The notes below the pieces were generated by a model. That model did no database searches. It saw only the letters and a list, made by a program, of their open reading frames with translations, and was not told where the DNA came from. A DNA stretch of 64,000 nt from Streptomyces sp. WMMB 322 (GTDB lineage: Bacteria; Actinomycetota; Actinomycetes; Streptomycetales; Streptomycetaceae). The translations under genes were made by a program, and so were the position numbers. This document shows positions 45,850 to 54,452 of the stretch, one piece after another. Numbering within the stretch: the stretch's first letter is position 1; each line of letters opens with the position of its first letter. Where the stretch lies: positions 248,001 through 312,000 of the forward strand of contig NZ_FMHI01000005.1 in the NCBI RefSeq assembly GCF_900090145.1, given 5' to 3'.

Positions 45850-46012
45850 GGGGGTGTCCGGCGGATCTTTGAGGACCAGCCCGCGGCGTCGGATGCGGTG
45901 CATCGCGAGGCGGAGGATCGCCCTCGTACTGGGCGTACTCGGGCGACTCCGACAACACAGCGAGGTGCCGTAGCCGGCGTCGCGGGCCCGAGAAGATCCG
46001 CCGGACACTCCC
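45850..46012. mobile_element. MITE-like element with long terminal inverted repeats
   Basis: GTGTCCGGCGGATCTT at 45854-45869 is exactly inverted at 45993-46008. Pairing extends outward with one G-T pair to 45850/46012 and inward imperfectly for about 35 bp more. The 163-bp element has no transposase frame. I see no clear target duplication. Confidence 0.6.
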
Positions 46013-46069
46013 TCGTCGCACCGGGCGGCCCAGGGCTCCGCCGTACGTACGACCTACGAGGACGGAGAC

Positions 46070-46468
46070 GTGAACACCATGAGCACCGAAGCCGCAGAGA
46101 CCACCGGGCGTACCGGGCGTACCGGCCCGGACACGACGGTGGCGGGCACGGCGGGCGGGCGGGAGTCCGCAGCCGCGGTCCGCTCCCGCATCGACGACCT
46201 GGACGCCCGCATCATCGCGCTCGTGCAGGAACGCAGGGCGGTCGCGGTCGGCGACATCCGCCGGGCGCATGCCGGGGCGGGAGAGAGCCGGACCGCGGAA
46301 AGCGCCCGCACCGCACAAAGCGCAGGGACCGGCGAAGGCGCCCGGACCGGCGAAGGCGCGGGCCTGGCCCGTGAGATGGAGATCCTGAACCGCTACCGCG
46401 GCGAACTGGGCCGTCCCGGCACGCAACTTGCCATGACACTGCTCGCACTGTGCAGAGCGCAGCCGTGA
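46070..46468 (+). CDS. AroQ-type chorismate mutase with repeat insertion
   Basis: About 132 residues. Converts chorismate to prephenate for Phe/Tyr synthesis. The first AroQ helix is VRSRIDDLDARIIALVQERR, and the last helices are REMEILNRYRGELGRPGTQL. The pattern resembles the short mycobacterial intracellular chorismate mutase that relies on DAHP synthase for activity. The loop between helices carries a ~25-residue insert of Thr/Glu/Gly/Ala repeats (TGEGARTGEGAG). GTG 46070 has GAGG eight bases upstream; ATG 46079 is the alternative. Possibly regulated by the leader at 45706. Confidence 0.85.
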   Translation: MNTMSTEAAETTGRTGRTGPDTTVAGTAGGRESAAAVRSRIDDLDARIIALVQERRAVAVGDIRRAHAGAGESRTAESARTAQSAGTGEGARTGEGAGLAREMEILNRYRGELGRPGTQLAMTLLALCRAQP

Positions 46469-46759
46469 ACCGGGGCGTGCGCCTCCTCCGACCGGTGCGG
46501 CGTTCGCACAACGCGGCAAATCCGCAGCGCACCGGTCACCCGTAAGGAGCGTGACCGCCGCGTGAGCGGGTTCGTTGGTCCCGGTGACCCCGATGCCCGC
46601 CGGACGTCCGGCGTTCGGGGCGCGCCATCGCAGCGATGAGACGCCCGTTCCTCCTCGTGGGCGGGGACGGAAGTGTCGTGGGACCTCGCTCCGGCGCGAG
46701 TGACCGGTCAGCAGGGGACAGCAGCCCGGTCACCAACTCTCCCCGCGCGGGGAGACAGT

Positions 46760-46789
46760 GGCCGGTCCGGGGGACGCTCCGGACCGGCC
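46760..46789. terminator. Hairpin, possible chorismate mutase terminator
   Basis: 11-bp perfect stem GGCCGGTCCGG / CCGGACCGGCC, 8-nt loop, about 290 bp past the chorismate mutase stop. Confidence 0.4.
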
Positions 46790-47070
46790 GCTCCGCGGAC
46801 CGGGAGTCCCTGCGAGTCGGGAAGATTCTCGGGAGATTGTCGGCCGACGGTAAAAGTTCCGTCCGGCCGGTACGGATGCGGTGACCGTGGTACCGACGCC
46901 TTGCGCGGCACGTGCGCATCCAGCACGATGCACACGAACTCCCTTTCAGGACCCGGCCGTTGACCTGCCGTGCAGCTTGCTGCCGTCAGCCGCGACGGCC
47001 AGGCGGCACTACCCCCCGGTGCCGCTCCTCCAGCCGGGCGCTGCCCTGACGCCCTTGCTGGACGCCAAGA

Positions 47071-47113
47071 GCCCCGTGGCGCCGGCTTCACCACCCGGTC
47101 GGCGCCACGGGGC
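47071..47113 (-). terminator. Hairpin after the GMC oxidoreductase gene
   Basis: 14-bp perfect stem GCCCCGTGGCGCCG / CGGCGCCACGGGGC with 15-nt loop, about 90 bp beyond the stop at 47200; minus-strand exit reads TCTTGG. Confidence 0.6.
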
Positions 47114-47199
47114 CCTTCGCGTGTGCACGGGGTTCCCGGGCGTGTGCGCGGGCCCGCCCCCGCCGGCAGAACTGCCCGGCCGGGGGCGGAACTCGGGGA

Positions 47200-49041
47200 C
47201 TACTCCACCTCCGCGCTCTCCTTCGCCACCGTCTCCTGCCTCCTGGCCGGCACCTTCGGGACGGGCAGCACGGTCAGCCGCAGCGCCCCGAACGCGTCGT
47301 CCGGAACGACCGGTGCGCGCGGCGCCACCGGCGCCATCCGCACGTACTGCGATCCCTGCTCGGGACGCGCGTCCTCCTCGCCCCTGTTGGGCCACATGGA
47401 CATCGCGCGCTCCGCCTGCGCGGTGATGGTGAGCGCGGGGTTGACGCCGAGGTTCGCGGAGACGGCGGAGCCGTCCACGACGGTGATGCCCGGGTGCCCG
47501 TAGAGGCGGTGGTACGGGTCGATGACCCCGCTTGCAGCGTCCGCGCCGATCGGGCAGCCGCCGAGGAAGTGCGCCGTGAGCGGCATGCCCAGCAGCTCCC
47601 CGAGGTTGGTCCCGGCGAAGCCGTTGATGTCCTCGGCGAGATGCCGTGCGGCCTCCGCGCCCTCGGGGATGTAGGCGGGGTTGGGCGCGCCGTGTCCCTG
47701 TCGCGCGGTGAGCAGTCCCTTCCCGAGGCCCTTCGTCTTCCGGTACGTGGTCAGGGAGTTGTCGTGGGTCTGCATCACCAGGCCGATGATGATCCGCTCG
47801 GACCACTTGCGTCCGGAGAGCGACCGCAGGAACAGATTCGGGTGCCGCAGGCAGGTGACCAGGTGTCCCAGCAGCTTGGGCAGCTTCGTTTCGTGGTTCA
47901 CCTGGAGCGTCGTCAGGGCGCTCATCGCGTTGGAGCCCCTGCCGTAGCGGACGGGCTCGATGTGCGTGTGCTCGTCGGGGTGCACGGAGGACGTGATCGC
48001 GACGCCCCGTGTGAAGTCGAGCTTCCGGCTGTCCTTCCACTTCTTGCGGTAGCGCCGCTCGATGGTCTGCGCGCCCACCAGCGCCTCGGAGTTGGTGCGG
48101 GTCAGCTCGCCGAGGCGTTCGGAGAGCCTCGGCAGGGTGCCGGTGTCGCGCATGCGGTGCAGCAGGGTCTGCGTCCCGTACGTGCCGGCTGCCATGACCA
48201 CCTTGCGGGCACGCAGCACAGTCCGGGGGCCCTTGCGCTTGTCCGTCGCGACGCAGGTGACGGAGAAGCCCTGCCCGTCCGGCAGTTCCGCGACCTCGCG
48301 CACAGTCGTCATCGGGTGGACGACGGCGCCCGCCTTCTCGGCGAGGTAGAGGTAGTTCTCGTTGAGGGTGTTCTTCGCGCCGTGGCGGCAGCCGGTCATG
48401 CACTCGCCGCACTCCGAACAGGCCCTGCGCGAAGGGCCCGCTCCGCCGAAGTACGGGTCGGCGACCTCGCCGCCGGGCTCCGTCGTCGCCTTGCCGTCGG
48501 CGTCCTGGCCGTCGCCGAAGAAGACGCCGACCGGAGCCATGTGGAAGGTGTCGCCGACGCCCATCCGCTCGGCGGCCGTCTTCAGATGCTCGTCCGAGGG
48601 CGTCATCGTGGGGTTGAGCCGTACGCCCAGCATCCGCTGTGCCTGGTCGTAGAAGGGCTTCAACTCCTCCTGCCAGTCCGTGATGTGGCCCCACTGGCGG
48701 TCCTGGAAGAAGGCCGGCGGCGGAACGTAGAGGGTGTTGGCGTAGTTCAGCGAACCGCCCCCCACACCGGCGCCTGCCAGGATCATGACGTTGCTGAGCA
48801 CATGGATGCGCTGGATGCCGTAGAGGCCGAGCGCGGGGGCCCAGATGTAGTTCTTCGTGTCCCAGGAGTTCCTGGGCAGGGTCTCGCGGGTGTAGCGGCG
48901 TCCCGCCTCCAGCACTCCGACGCTGTACCCCTTCTCGGTGAGACGGAGAGCGGAGACGGAACCGCCGAAGCCGGAGCCGATGACAATCACGTCGTAGTCG
49001 TACGAACCGCCCTCATTCGGGGCGGAGTTCTCCTCGGGCAC
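47200..49041 (-). CDS. Cholesterol-oxidase-like GMC oxidoreductase with ferredoxin-type Cys cluster
   Basis: 613 residues. FAD-binding VIVIGSGFGGSVSALRLTEK at ~18-37 and a GMC second motif (AGVGGGSLNYANTL at ~91-104). Unusual: C208, C211, C214 and C218 in ACSECGECMTGCRHGAKN form CxxCxxCxxxC, like a [4Fe-4S] ligand set. The C-terminal active-site region contains HFLGGCPIGADAASGV and NLGVNPALTITA. Likely oxidises an alcohol or sterol-like substrate and may pass electrons on rather than to O2. GTG 49041 follows GGAGG by six bases. 85 bp downstream of the aldehyde dehydrogenase, so a sequential alcohol/aldehyde route is plausible. Confidence 0.93.
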   Translation of the reverse strand: MPEENSAPNEGGSYDYDVIVIGSGFGGSVSALRLTEKGYSVGVLEAGRRYTRETLPRNSWDTKNYIWAPALGLYGIQRIHVLSNVMILAGAGVGGGSLNYANTLYVPPPAFFQDRQWGHITDWQEELKPFYDQAQRMLGVRLNPTMTPSDEHLKTAAERMGVGDTFHMAPVGVFFGDGQDADGKATTEPGGEVADPYFGGAGPSRRACSECGECMTGCRHGAKNTLNENYLYLAEKAGAVVHPMTTVREVAELPDGQGFSVTCVATDKRKGPRTVLRARKVVMAAGTYGTQTLLHRMRDTGTLPRLSERLGELTRTNSEALVGAQTIERRYRKKWKDSRKLDFTRGVAITSSVHPDEHTHIEPVRYGRGSNAMSALTTLQVNHETKLPKLLGHLVTCLRHPNLFLRSLSGRKWSERIIIGLVMQTHDNSLTTYRKTKGLGKGLLTARQGHGAPNPAYIPEGAEAARHLAEDINGFAGTNLGELLGMPLTAHFLGGCPIGADAASGVIDPYHRLYGHPGITVVDGSAVSANLGVNPALTITAQAERAMSMWPNRGEEDARPEQGSQYVRMAPVAPRAPVVPDDAFGALRLTVLPVPKVPARRQETVAKESAEVE

Positions 49042-49126
49042 GGTGGGCCTCCGGTGCGAGTGGTTCGGCTCGGGATCGGTTGTACGGTTCGTCGGGCTGG
49101 GCCGGCTCGGCGGACGCCGGCCAGGG

Positions 49127-50797
49127 TCAGCGGAAGCGGAGAGCCTTGAGCGCCTTCAGAGAAAGGCTCATGAACTGGGAGTACTTCGCGTCGTCCATGC
49201 CGAAGGACGGCGCCATCGGCAGCACGCGCTGGTGCGCCACGGTCTGCGACTCGGTGTACTTGAGGATGCCCTCGCTGCCGTGCCGTCTGCCGAGGCCGGA
49301 GTCGCCCATGCCGCCCATCGGGGACTGCACGCTGCCGTAAGCCGCCGCGTACCCCTCGTTGACGTTGACGGTGCCGCTGCGCAGCCGCGCCGCGACCTCC
49401 CGCGCCTGGCGTCCGTTGCGGCCCCAGACGCTCGCATTCAGGCCGTACGCGGTGGAGTTGGCGAGCTCCACGGCCTCGTCCACGTCCGAGTAGCGGTATA
49501 CGGAGACGACGGGGCCGAAGGTCTCCTCGGTGCACACGGCCATCGGCGACTCGACGCCGTCGAGGATCGTCGGCTCGTGGAAGAGCGGCCCCACATCGGG
49601 CCGTGCGCGCCCGCCCGCGAGCACCTTCGCGCCCTTGGCGACCGCTTCCTCGATGTGCCGGCTGACGTTGTCGAGCTGCTTCTGTGAGACGAGGGAGCCC
49701 ATGTCGGCGCCGTAGGCGAGTGCCGAACCGAGCCGCATCCGCTTCGTACGGGCGACGAAGCGCTCAAGGAACGCGTCCGCCACCGACTCGTGCACGTACA
49801 GCCGCTCGATCGAGATGCACAGCTGGCCCGCGGAGGAGAAAGCACCGCGCACCGCGCCCGCCGCGGCCTTGTCCAGGTCGGCGTCGGGCAGCACGATCAT
49901 GGCGTTCTTGCCGCCCAGTTCGAGGGAGGCGCCCACCAGGCGCTCCGCCGCCTTCTGCGCCACGCCGCGGCCGGTCCTGGTGGAGCCGGTGAACGAGACG
50001 TAGTCGCCGCGCTCGACGACCGCGGGGCCGACCACATGACCCTCACCGATGACGACCTGCCACACGTTCTTCGGCAGCCCGGCCTCGATGAGCAGACGGC
50101 GCGCCCACAGGGCGGTCAGCGCCGTCTCCGTGTCGGGCTTCATCACGACGGCGTTGCCCGCGGCGAAGGCGGGAAGGGCGTCGCCCACGGAGAGTTCGAA
50201 GGGGTAGTTCCAGGGCGCGATCTGCCCGACGACGCCACGGGGATGACGGTTCTCCGTCACCTTGGTCAGGACGGGGATCGCACCCGTGTGCCGCTTGGGA
50301 CGCAGGTAGGCGGGGGCACGCCGCCCGTAATGACGTGCGGCAACCGCGACGGCCTGCACCTCCTCGTGCGCGTGCAGCCGGGTCTTGCCGGTCTCCAGCT
50401 GGATCAGGTCCAGGACCTCGTTCTGACGCGCCAGCACCAGGTCGTGGAAGCGCAGCAGGACGGCGGCCCGCTCCTGTACGGGCGTCGCGGCCCACGCGCC
50501 CTGTGCCTCGCGGGCGCGGTGGAAGGCGAAGGCGACGTCCTCGGGCGTCGACTCCGGCAGCTCGGCGAGCTTCTTGCCCGTGAACGGCGTGTGACTGGAC
50601 GTGCGGCCGCTGCCGATCACTCCCTCGGTGAGGGCCTCGACGAGTTCGGAGGTGACGACGTCGGCGGCCGTGCGCACCCCTGCCGGCGCGGCGGCCACCG
50701 GGTTGCCGCCGGGAGTGCCTTCGGATGTGGCGCTGCCACCGGCGGTGCCGCGGTCTTCGCCGTTGCTCTGGGAGCGGGTGTCCTGCGTGTCCGTCAT
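49127..50797 (-). CDS. Succinic-semialdehyde-type NAD(P)+ aldehyde dehydrogenase
   Basis: 556 residues; about 60 extra N-terminal residues are Ser/Gly/Thr-rich. Core signatures: Rossmann NYPFELSVGDALPAFAAGNA, FTGSTRTGRGVA, the general base Glu in LELGGKNAMI, catalytic Cys in SSAGQLCISIERL, and the C-terminal EETFGPVVSVY. It matches the actinobacterial succinic semialdehyde dehydrogenase type, but substrate is not provable from sequence. The ATG 50797 has no ribosome site; TACTCT five bases upstream suggests a leaderless message. Probably co-transcribed with the GMC oxidoreductase. Confidence 0.93.
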   Translation of the reverse strand: MTDTQDTRSQSNGEDRGTAGGSATSEGTPGGNPVAAAPAGVRTAADVVTSELVEALTEGVIGSGRTSSHTPFTGKKLAELPESTPEDVAFAFHRAREAQGAWAATPVQERAAVLLRFHDLVLARQNEVLDLIQLETGKTRLHAHEEVQAVAVAARHYGRRAPAYLRPKRHTGAIPVLTKVTENRHPRGVVGQIAPWNYPFELSVGDALPAFAAGNAVVMKPDTETALTALWARRLLIEAGLPKNVWQVVIGEGHVVGPAVVERGDYVSFTGSTRTGRGVAQKAAERLVGASLELGGKNAMIVLPDADLDKAAAGAVRGAFSSAGQLCISIERLYVHESVADAFLERFVARTKRMRLGSALAYGADMGSLVSQKQLDNVSRHIEEAVAKGAKVLAGGRARPDVGPLFHEPTILDGVESPMAVCTEETFGPVVSVYRYSDVDEAVELANSTAYGLNASVWGRNGRQAREVAARLRSGTVNVNEGYAAAYGSVQSPMGGMGDSGLGRRHGSEGILKYTESQTVAHQRVLPMAPSFGMDDAKYSQFMSLSLKALKALRFR

Positions 50798-50937
50798 GCG
50801 AGAGAGAGTACGACCCCGGAAACACGCTGCATACCCGGCGGTAACCACTTTCACCGAATCTGCCAGTGAACGCTGGCGTGACGATTCTGCGGTCACGCCG
50901 GCTCATGTCTCCGACGCCGGCACCGGCCGCGGCACCG

Positions 50938-51022
50938 GGCCGAGTCGGGCCGGGGCCGGGGTCGGGCCGGGGTCGGGCCGGGGATCGGGGCGGGCCGGAC
51001 CGGGGATCGGGGCCGGGAACCG
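50938..51022. repeat. GGGGTCGGGCCG-type tandem repeats at pseudokinase 3' end
   Basis: Degenerate 12-bp units (GGGGTCGGGCCG and GGGGATCGGGGC variants) occupy much of the 257-bp gap just beyond the stop codon at 51055. Confidence 0.75.
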
Positions 51023-51054
51023 CGGCACCCCGGCCGCGGCACGGCGTACGCAGA

Positions 51055-54000
51055 TCAGCGCCCGGTGGAGCGGTAGGTGTCGGCCACGGCCTCGAAATGC
51101 CGGTCGATCTCCTCCTTCTTGCCCTTCGAGCCCATCACCATCACCACGTGGTAGCGCCCGTCGAGGATCATCGCGCGGTTGCGTGCGTACACGTCGCGGC
51201 CGCCGTCCTTCCAGCTGAAGGTGCCCTCGGCCATGGCGGTTTCACCGACGTCGATGCGCCGCAGGCCCGATGTCGACGCCCAGTCCGAGGCCCGGTAGGC
51301 GCTCAGCTCGGGCTCGTCGTCGCTCTGGTAGGCCATCGGATCGTTGCCGAACTTCCGTACGCTGTCGCGGCCGTTGACGACGACCATCTCGACCTCGCCG
51401 CCGTTGTAGCGGACCTGGCCGCGGCCGGTCGTCGAGCGGCGGTTCCACTCGTCGGGAACGGCGATCCGGAAGCCCGCGGGATCCCGGCTGAGCTTGTAGC
51501 CCTTCGGTGCCTTGCCGGCGGCGGGCGGGCGCTGCTTCCCGGCGTCGCCTCCGCCGTCGCCGTCCCCTTCGCCGCTGCCGCCCCCGTCGCCGCTGCCGTC
51601 ACTGCCGTCACCGGGCTGCGAGGAGGGCTTGCTCTCGCCCCCGACCGAGCCGCGCTGATGGTTCGAGGCGCCGCTCGTGCCGTCCTTCGGCATGAACCAC
51701 ACCGCGTACGCCAGTGCCGCCGCCAGACCCGCGAGCACGAGCCCCACCAGCACGCCGCCGAGCCTGCGGGGGCCCGCACCCTGCCGTGGCTTCTTCTCCC
51801 GCGCGGACCGGGGCCGTCCGTGCGCGGCCCGTTCGCGCCCGGGTTCCGGTGTCTGACCGGGCGGGGGCGGGACGGGGCCGGGCTGCCGGTGCTGCGTGTG
51901 ATGACGCGCTTCCTGGTCGGCCGCGGCCCGATGGCGGCGGTCCTGACCGGGCGGGGCCGGGTGGGGGGCAGCCGGGGGCCGCTGCTGCTTCTGACGGCGC
52001 TGTTCCCGCTGCTGATGCCGGTGCTGCTGCCTCTGCTCGGCGCGGGCCGCGCGTCTCGCCGCCCGCCGTCTGCGTACGAGCTCGCCGCGACGGCGCAGTA
52101 TCGGCAGCCGTCTCGGGTCCGACGTGCCGCCGGGGTCCAGGGAGGGGGCGTACACCGTGTGCCAGCCGACCTCCGGCTCCGGTGCGGAGCGCACCAGGGA
52201 CCGCAGCCAGCCCCGCAGCTCCTCGAAGTCCGGCCGCTCCGTGGGGTCCTGACGCAGCAACGACTCGACGACGGGACGCAGCGGGCCGCACTCCTCCGCG
52301 AACGCGGGAGGTTCCCCGCACACCATCTGCACCAACTCGGCGACATCGTCCTCGGGGTAGGGCGCATGCCCCTGCACGGCACGGAAGAGCAGAACGCCCA
52401 GCGCCCACAGGTCCGCGGACGGGCCCACCGGCGGCGCCAGCCGCCAGTTCTGATGCACCGGCCCGGCCTGCTCGGGCGCCCACCGCTCGCCGACCGCACC
52501 GACGACCGTCATGCGCGCCTGCCGCGCACGTTCGGCGGCCAGCGCGGTGGCGGGGCCGTGGAAGCCTTGTGGCGCGCCGTGCTCCTCGGCACCCTCAACA
52601 CCCCAGGGCCGGCTGCCGGAGCCCTCGGCCGACGGACCGTCGTCGTACGGGCCTTCGGAGTAGGAGCCTTCGCCGAACTCGCCCTCGTCGTACGGAACAT
52701 CGGCGCCGTACGGCACATCGTCGCCGTACGGAACGTCGTCGCCGTACGGAACGTCGTCTCCATTGGGGACGTCGGCGCCGTACGGAACGTCGGAGCCGTA
52801 GGGGACGTCGGCGTACCGGGAGCCCTCCGGTCCGCCCTCGCGTCCGTGCCCGGGCCGGGACTCGGGCCCGGGCTCAGCCGGACGCCAAGTGGCCTTCACC
52901 GGATGGCTGTTGGGCGGACGTGAACCCGGCAGATCGCTCGGGGTGACCTCGTCCTCCCCGGACGGGAACCAGCGCACGTAGTCGTCCGGCGTGGCGTGAC
53001 GGGTGTCCGCGGGGGGCGCCGACCTGGGGCGGTTCCACCAGTCCTCCCCCGCACGCCCCTCGTCCTGCTGCCGCCGCTCCTGCCCCTCCCCCTCCGGTTC
53101 CCCGCGTTCCGTGCCGTGCACGCGGGCCGCGGCGCCGCGCCGTGCCCCCGCCTGGTAGGCCGCCACGGCACCGCTGCGCGGGCCGCGCCCCCCGGTTTCG
53201 TACCCGTGGCGCACGGGCCCGCCGCCCTGCTGCGCCGGGCCGGAGCCGGTGCCGGCGTCGGTACGGGTCCCGGTGCCGGCGTCGGTGCCGGTGTCGTTCC
53301 CGAGGCTCTGGAGGCCGAAGATGCCGCGCGGTGAGCCGCCGGCCCCCGAAGTGCCCGTGCCCGCAGCGCTGTTCGGGCCGGAGCCGACCCCGCGCCCGTA
53401 CGGGTCGTCCGCCTGGTCCGCCTGCCGTTCGTCGAAGCCCTCGGGAAGCGCGATGCCCTTCAACGACGCCGGTACGGGCGCCCCTTCGGGCCCCGCCTGC
53501 GGCCGCTGCCCGCCTGCGTCCGTCCCGCTGCCGCCGCCACGCCGCGGTTCCCCCGGAATGTTGCCGCTGGGCGGCAGCGCCACCCGCTCGGAGTCGGGCA
53601 GAGGACTGTATCCGCACAGCGCCTCCTCGGCCGCGCCGACCGCGAGCCCCGTCAGCAGGGCCCGCCCGTCGTCACAGATGAGGACCGTGCGGGGGGTGAC
53701 GTTCCGGTGGGTCCAGCCGTGCGCGTGGACCACGCGCAGCGCGGTCAGCAGATCGGCCGCGATCTCCGCGGCTCGGTGCGCGGTCAGGGTCTGGTGCGAA
53801 AGCAGCGTCGCCAGCGGCGTGGCGGGCAGCAACTCGCTGACGATCCACAGGCCGTCACCCTCGACGAAGACGTCGAAGACCTGGTCGAGCCTGGGGTGGT
53901 CGGGCAGCCGCGCGGCCGCTATCGCCGCGTCGAGGGCCCGCCGGACGGCGGGATCGGCGGGCCTGCGAGTGGCGCGCCCGACCGAGCCGCGGAATGCGGC

Positions 54001-54213
54001 GCCCTGTGCGGTGCCGTCGACAGCGGCACCGCCGTCCTCCAGCACCTCGGCCTCGACGATCTCGGGCAACGGCACCTGGCGCACGAGCACTTCCTGCCCG
54101 CTGACCGTGTCGTAGGCCACCGACTCCGTCAACTGGTGCGAATCGGCGGTGGTACGGGGCAGGCGGTAGCGGTCGGCGAGCAACCGTCCCGTCTTGTCCG
54201 CGTAGTCCTCCAC
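51055..54213 (-). CDS. Transmembrane protein with split, degenerate Ser/Thr kinase domain (pseudokinase)
   Basis: 1052 residues. Kinase-like N-lobe and catalytic loop at ~10-200, but HRD is HRN (169-171), the DFG site reads LTGLAVG, no Gly-rich loop is seen, and the VAIK Lys position reads VLVRQV. The C-lobe (SADLWALGVLLFRAVQGHAP) follows only after a ~420-residue low-complexity insert, including DVPYGD hexapeptide repeats. Then a basic Gln/Arg tract, one helix (VLVGLVLAGLAAALAYAVWF, near 845) and a ~150-residue extracytoplasmic domain. Likely an interaction or regulatory partner of the adjacent active kinase. GTG 54213 has GGGGAGG just upstream. Confidence 0.88.
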   Translation of the reverse strand: MEDYADKTGRLLADRYRLPRTTADSHQLTESVAYDTVSGQEVLVRQVPLPEIVEAEVLEDGGAAVDGTAQGAAFRGSVGRATRRPADPAVRRALDAAIAAARLPDHPRLDQVFDVFVEGDGLWIVSELLPATPLATLLSHQTLTAHRAAEIAADLLTALRVVHAHGWTHRNVTPRTVLICDDGRALLTGLAVGAAEEALCGYSPLPDSERVALPPSGNIPGEPRRGGGSGTDAGGQRPQAGPEGAPVPASLKGIALPEGFDERQADQADDPYGRGVGSGPNSAAGTGTSGAGGSPRGIFGLQSLGNDTGTDAGTGTRTDAGTGSGPAQQGGGPVRHGYETGGRGPRSGAVAAYQAGARRGAAARVHGTERGEPEGEGQERRQQDEGRAGEDWWNRPRSAPPADTRHATPDDYVRWFPSGEDEVTPSDLPGSRPPNSHPVKATWRPAEPGPESRPGHGREGGPEGSRYADVPYGSDVPYGADVPNGDDVPYGDDVPYGDDVPYGADVPYDEGEFGEGSYSEGPYDDGPSAEGSGSRPWGVEGAEEHGAPQGFHGPATALAAERARQARMTVVGAVGERWAPEQAGPVHQNWRLAPPVGPSADLWALGVLLFRAVQGHAPYPEDDVAELVQMVCGEPPAFAEECGPLRPVVESLLRQDPTERPDFEELRGWLRSLVRSAPEPEVGWHTVYAPSLDPGGTSDPRRLPILRRRGELVRRRRAARRAARAEQRQQHRHQQREQRRQKQQRPPAAPHPAPPGQDRRHRAAADQEARHHTQHRQPGPVPPPPGQTPEPGRERAAHGRPRSAREKKPRQGAGPRRLGGVLVGLVLAGLAAALAYAVWFMPKDGTSGASNHQRGSVGGESKPSSQPGDGSDGSGDGGGSGEGDGDGGGDAGKQRPPAAGKAPKGYKLSRDPAGFRIAVPDEWNRRSTTGRGQVRYNGGEVEMVVVNGRDSVRKFGNDPMAYQSDDEPELSAYRASDWASTSGLRRIDVGETAMAEGTFSWKDGGRDVYARNRAMILDGRYHVVMVMGSKGKKEEIDRHFEAVADTYRSTGR

Positions 54214-54452
54214 GACGCCTCCCCACCGCGCGCGAGACCGTCGATTCCCCAACGCATCCGCATCTTTGCGGACGGATACCGGTCCGCGGCCATTCACGAT
54301 ACGTGCCCGAGCTGTCCGGCGCGGGCGGACTCGGTGACTCTCCGGCCCCATTCGCGCCGCAGCAGACCTCACTCACGGGAAACGCTTGCCCGCTTCGGCC
54401 TCAACCCGAACGTCCCCCGCACCGCGGGCCGGGAACCCCTTCGGGTGAGACT

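Larger units (their letters stand above)
46469..47199. other. Gene-poor region between chorismate mutase and GMC oxidoreductase
   Basis: 730 bp between convergent genes. Contains the palindrome CTCCCCGCGCGGGGAG (about 46739-46754) and two terminator-like hairpins listed separately. No convincing gene or RNA was seen. Confidence 0.5.
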
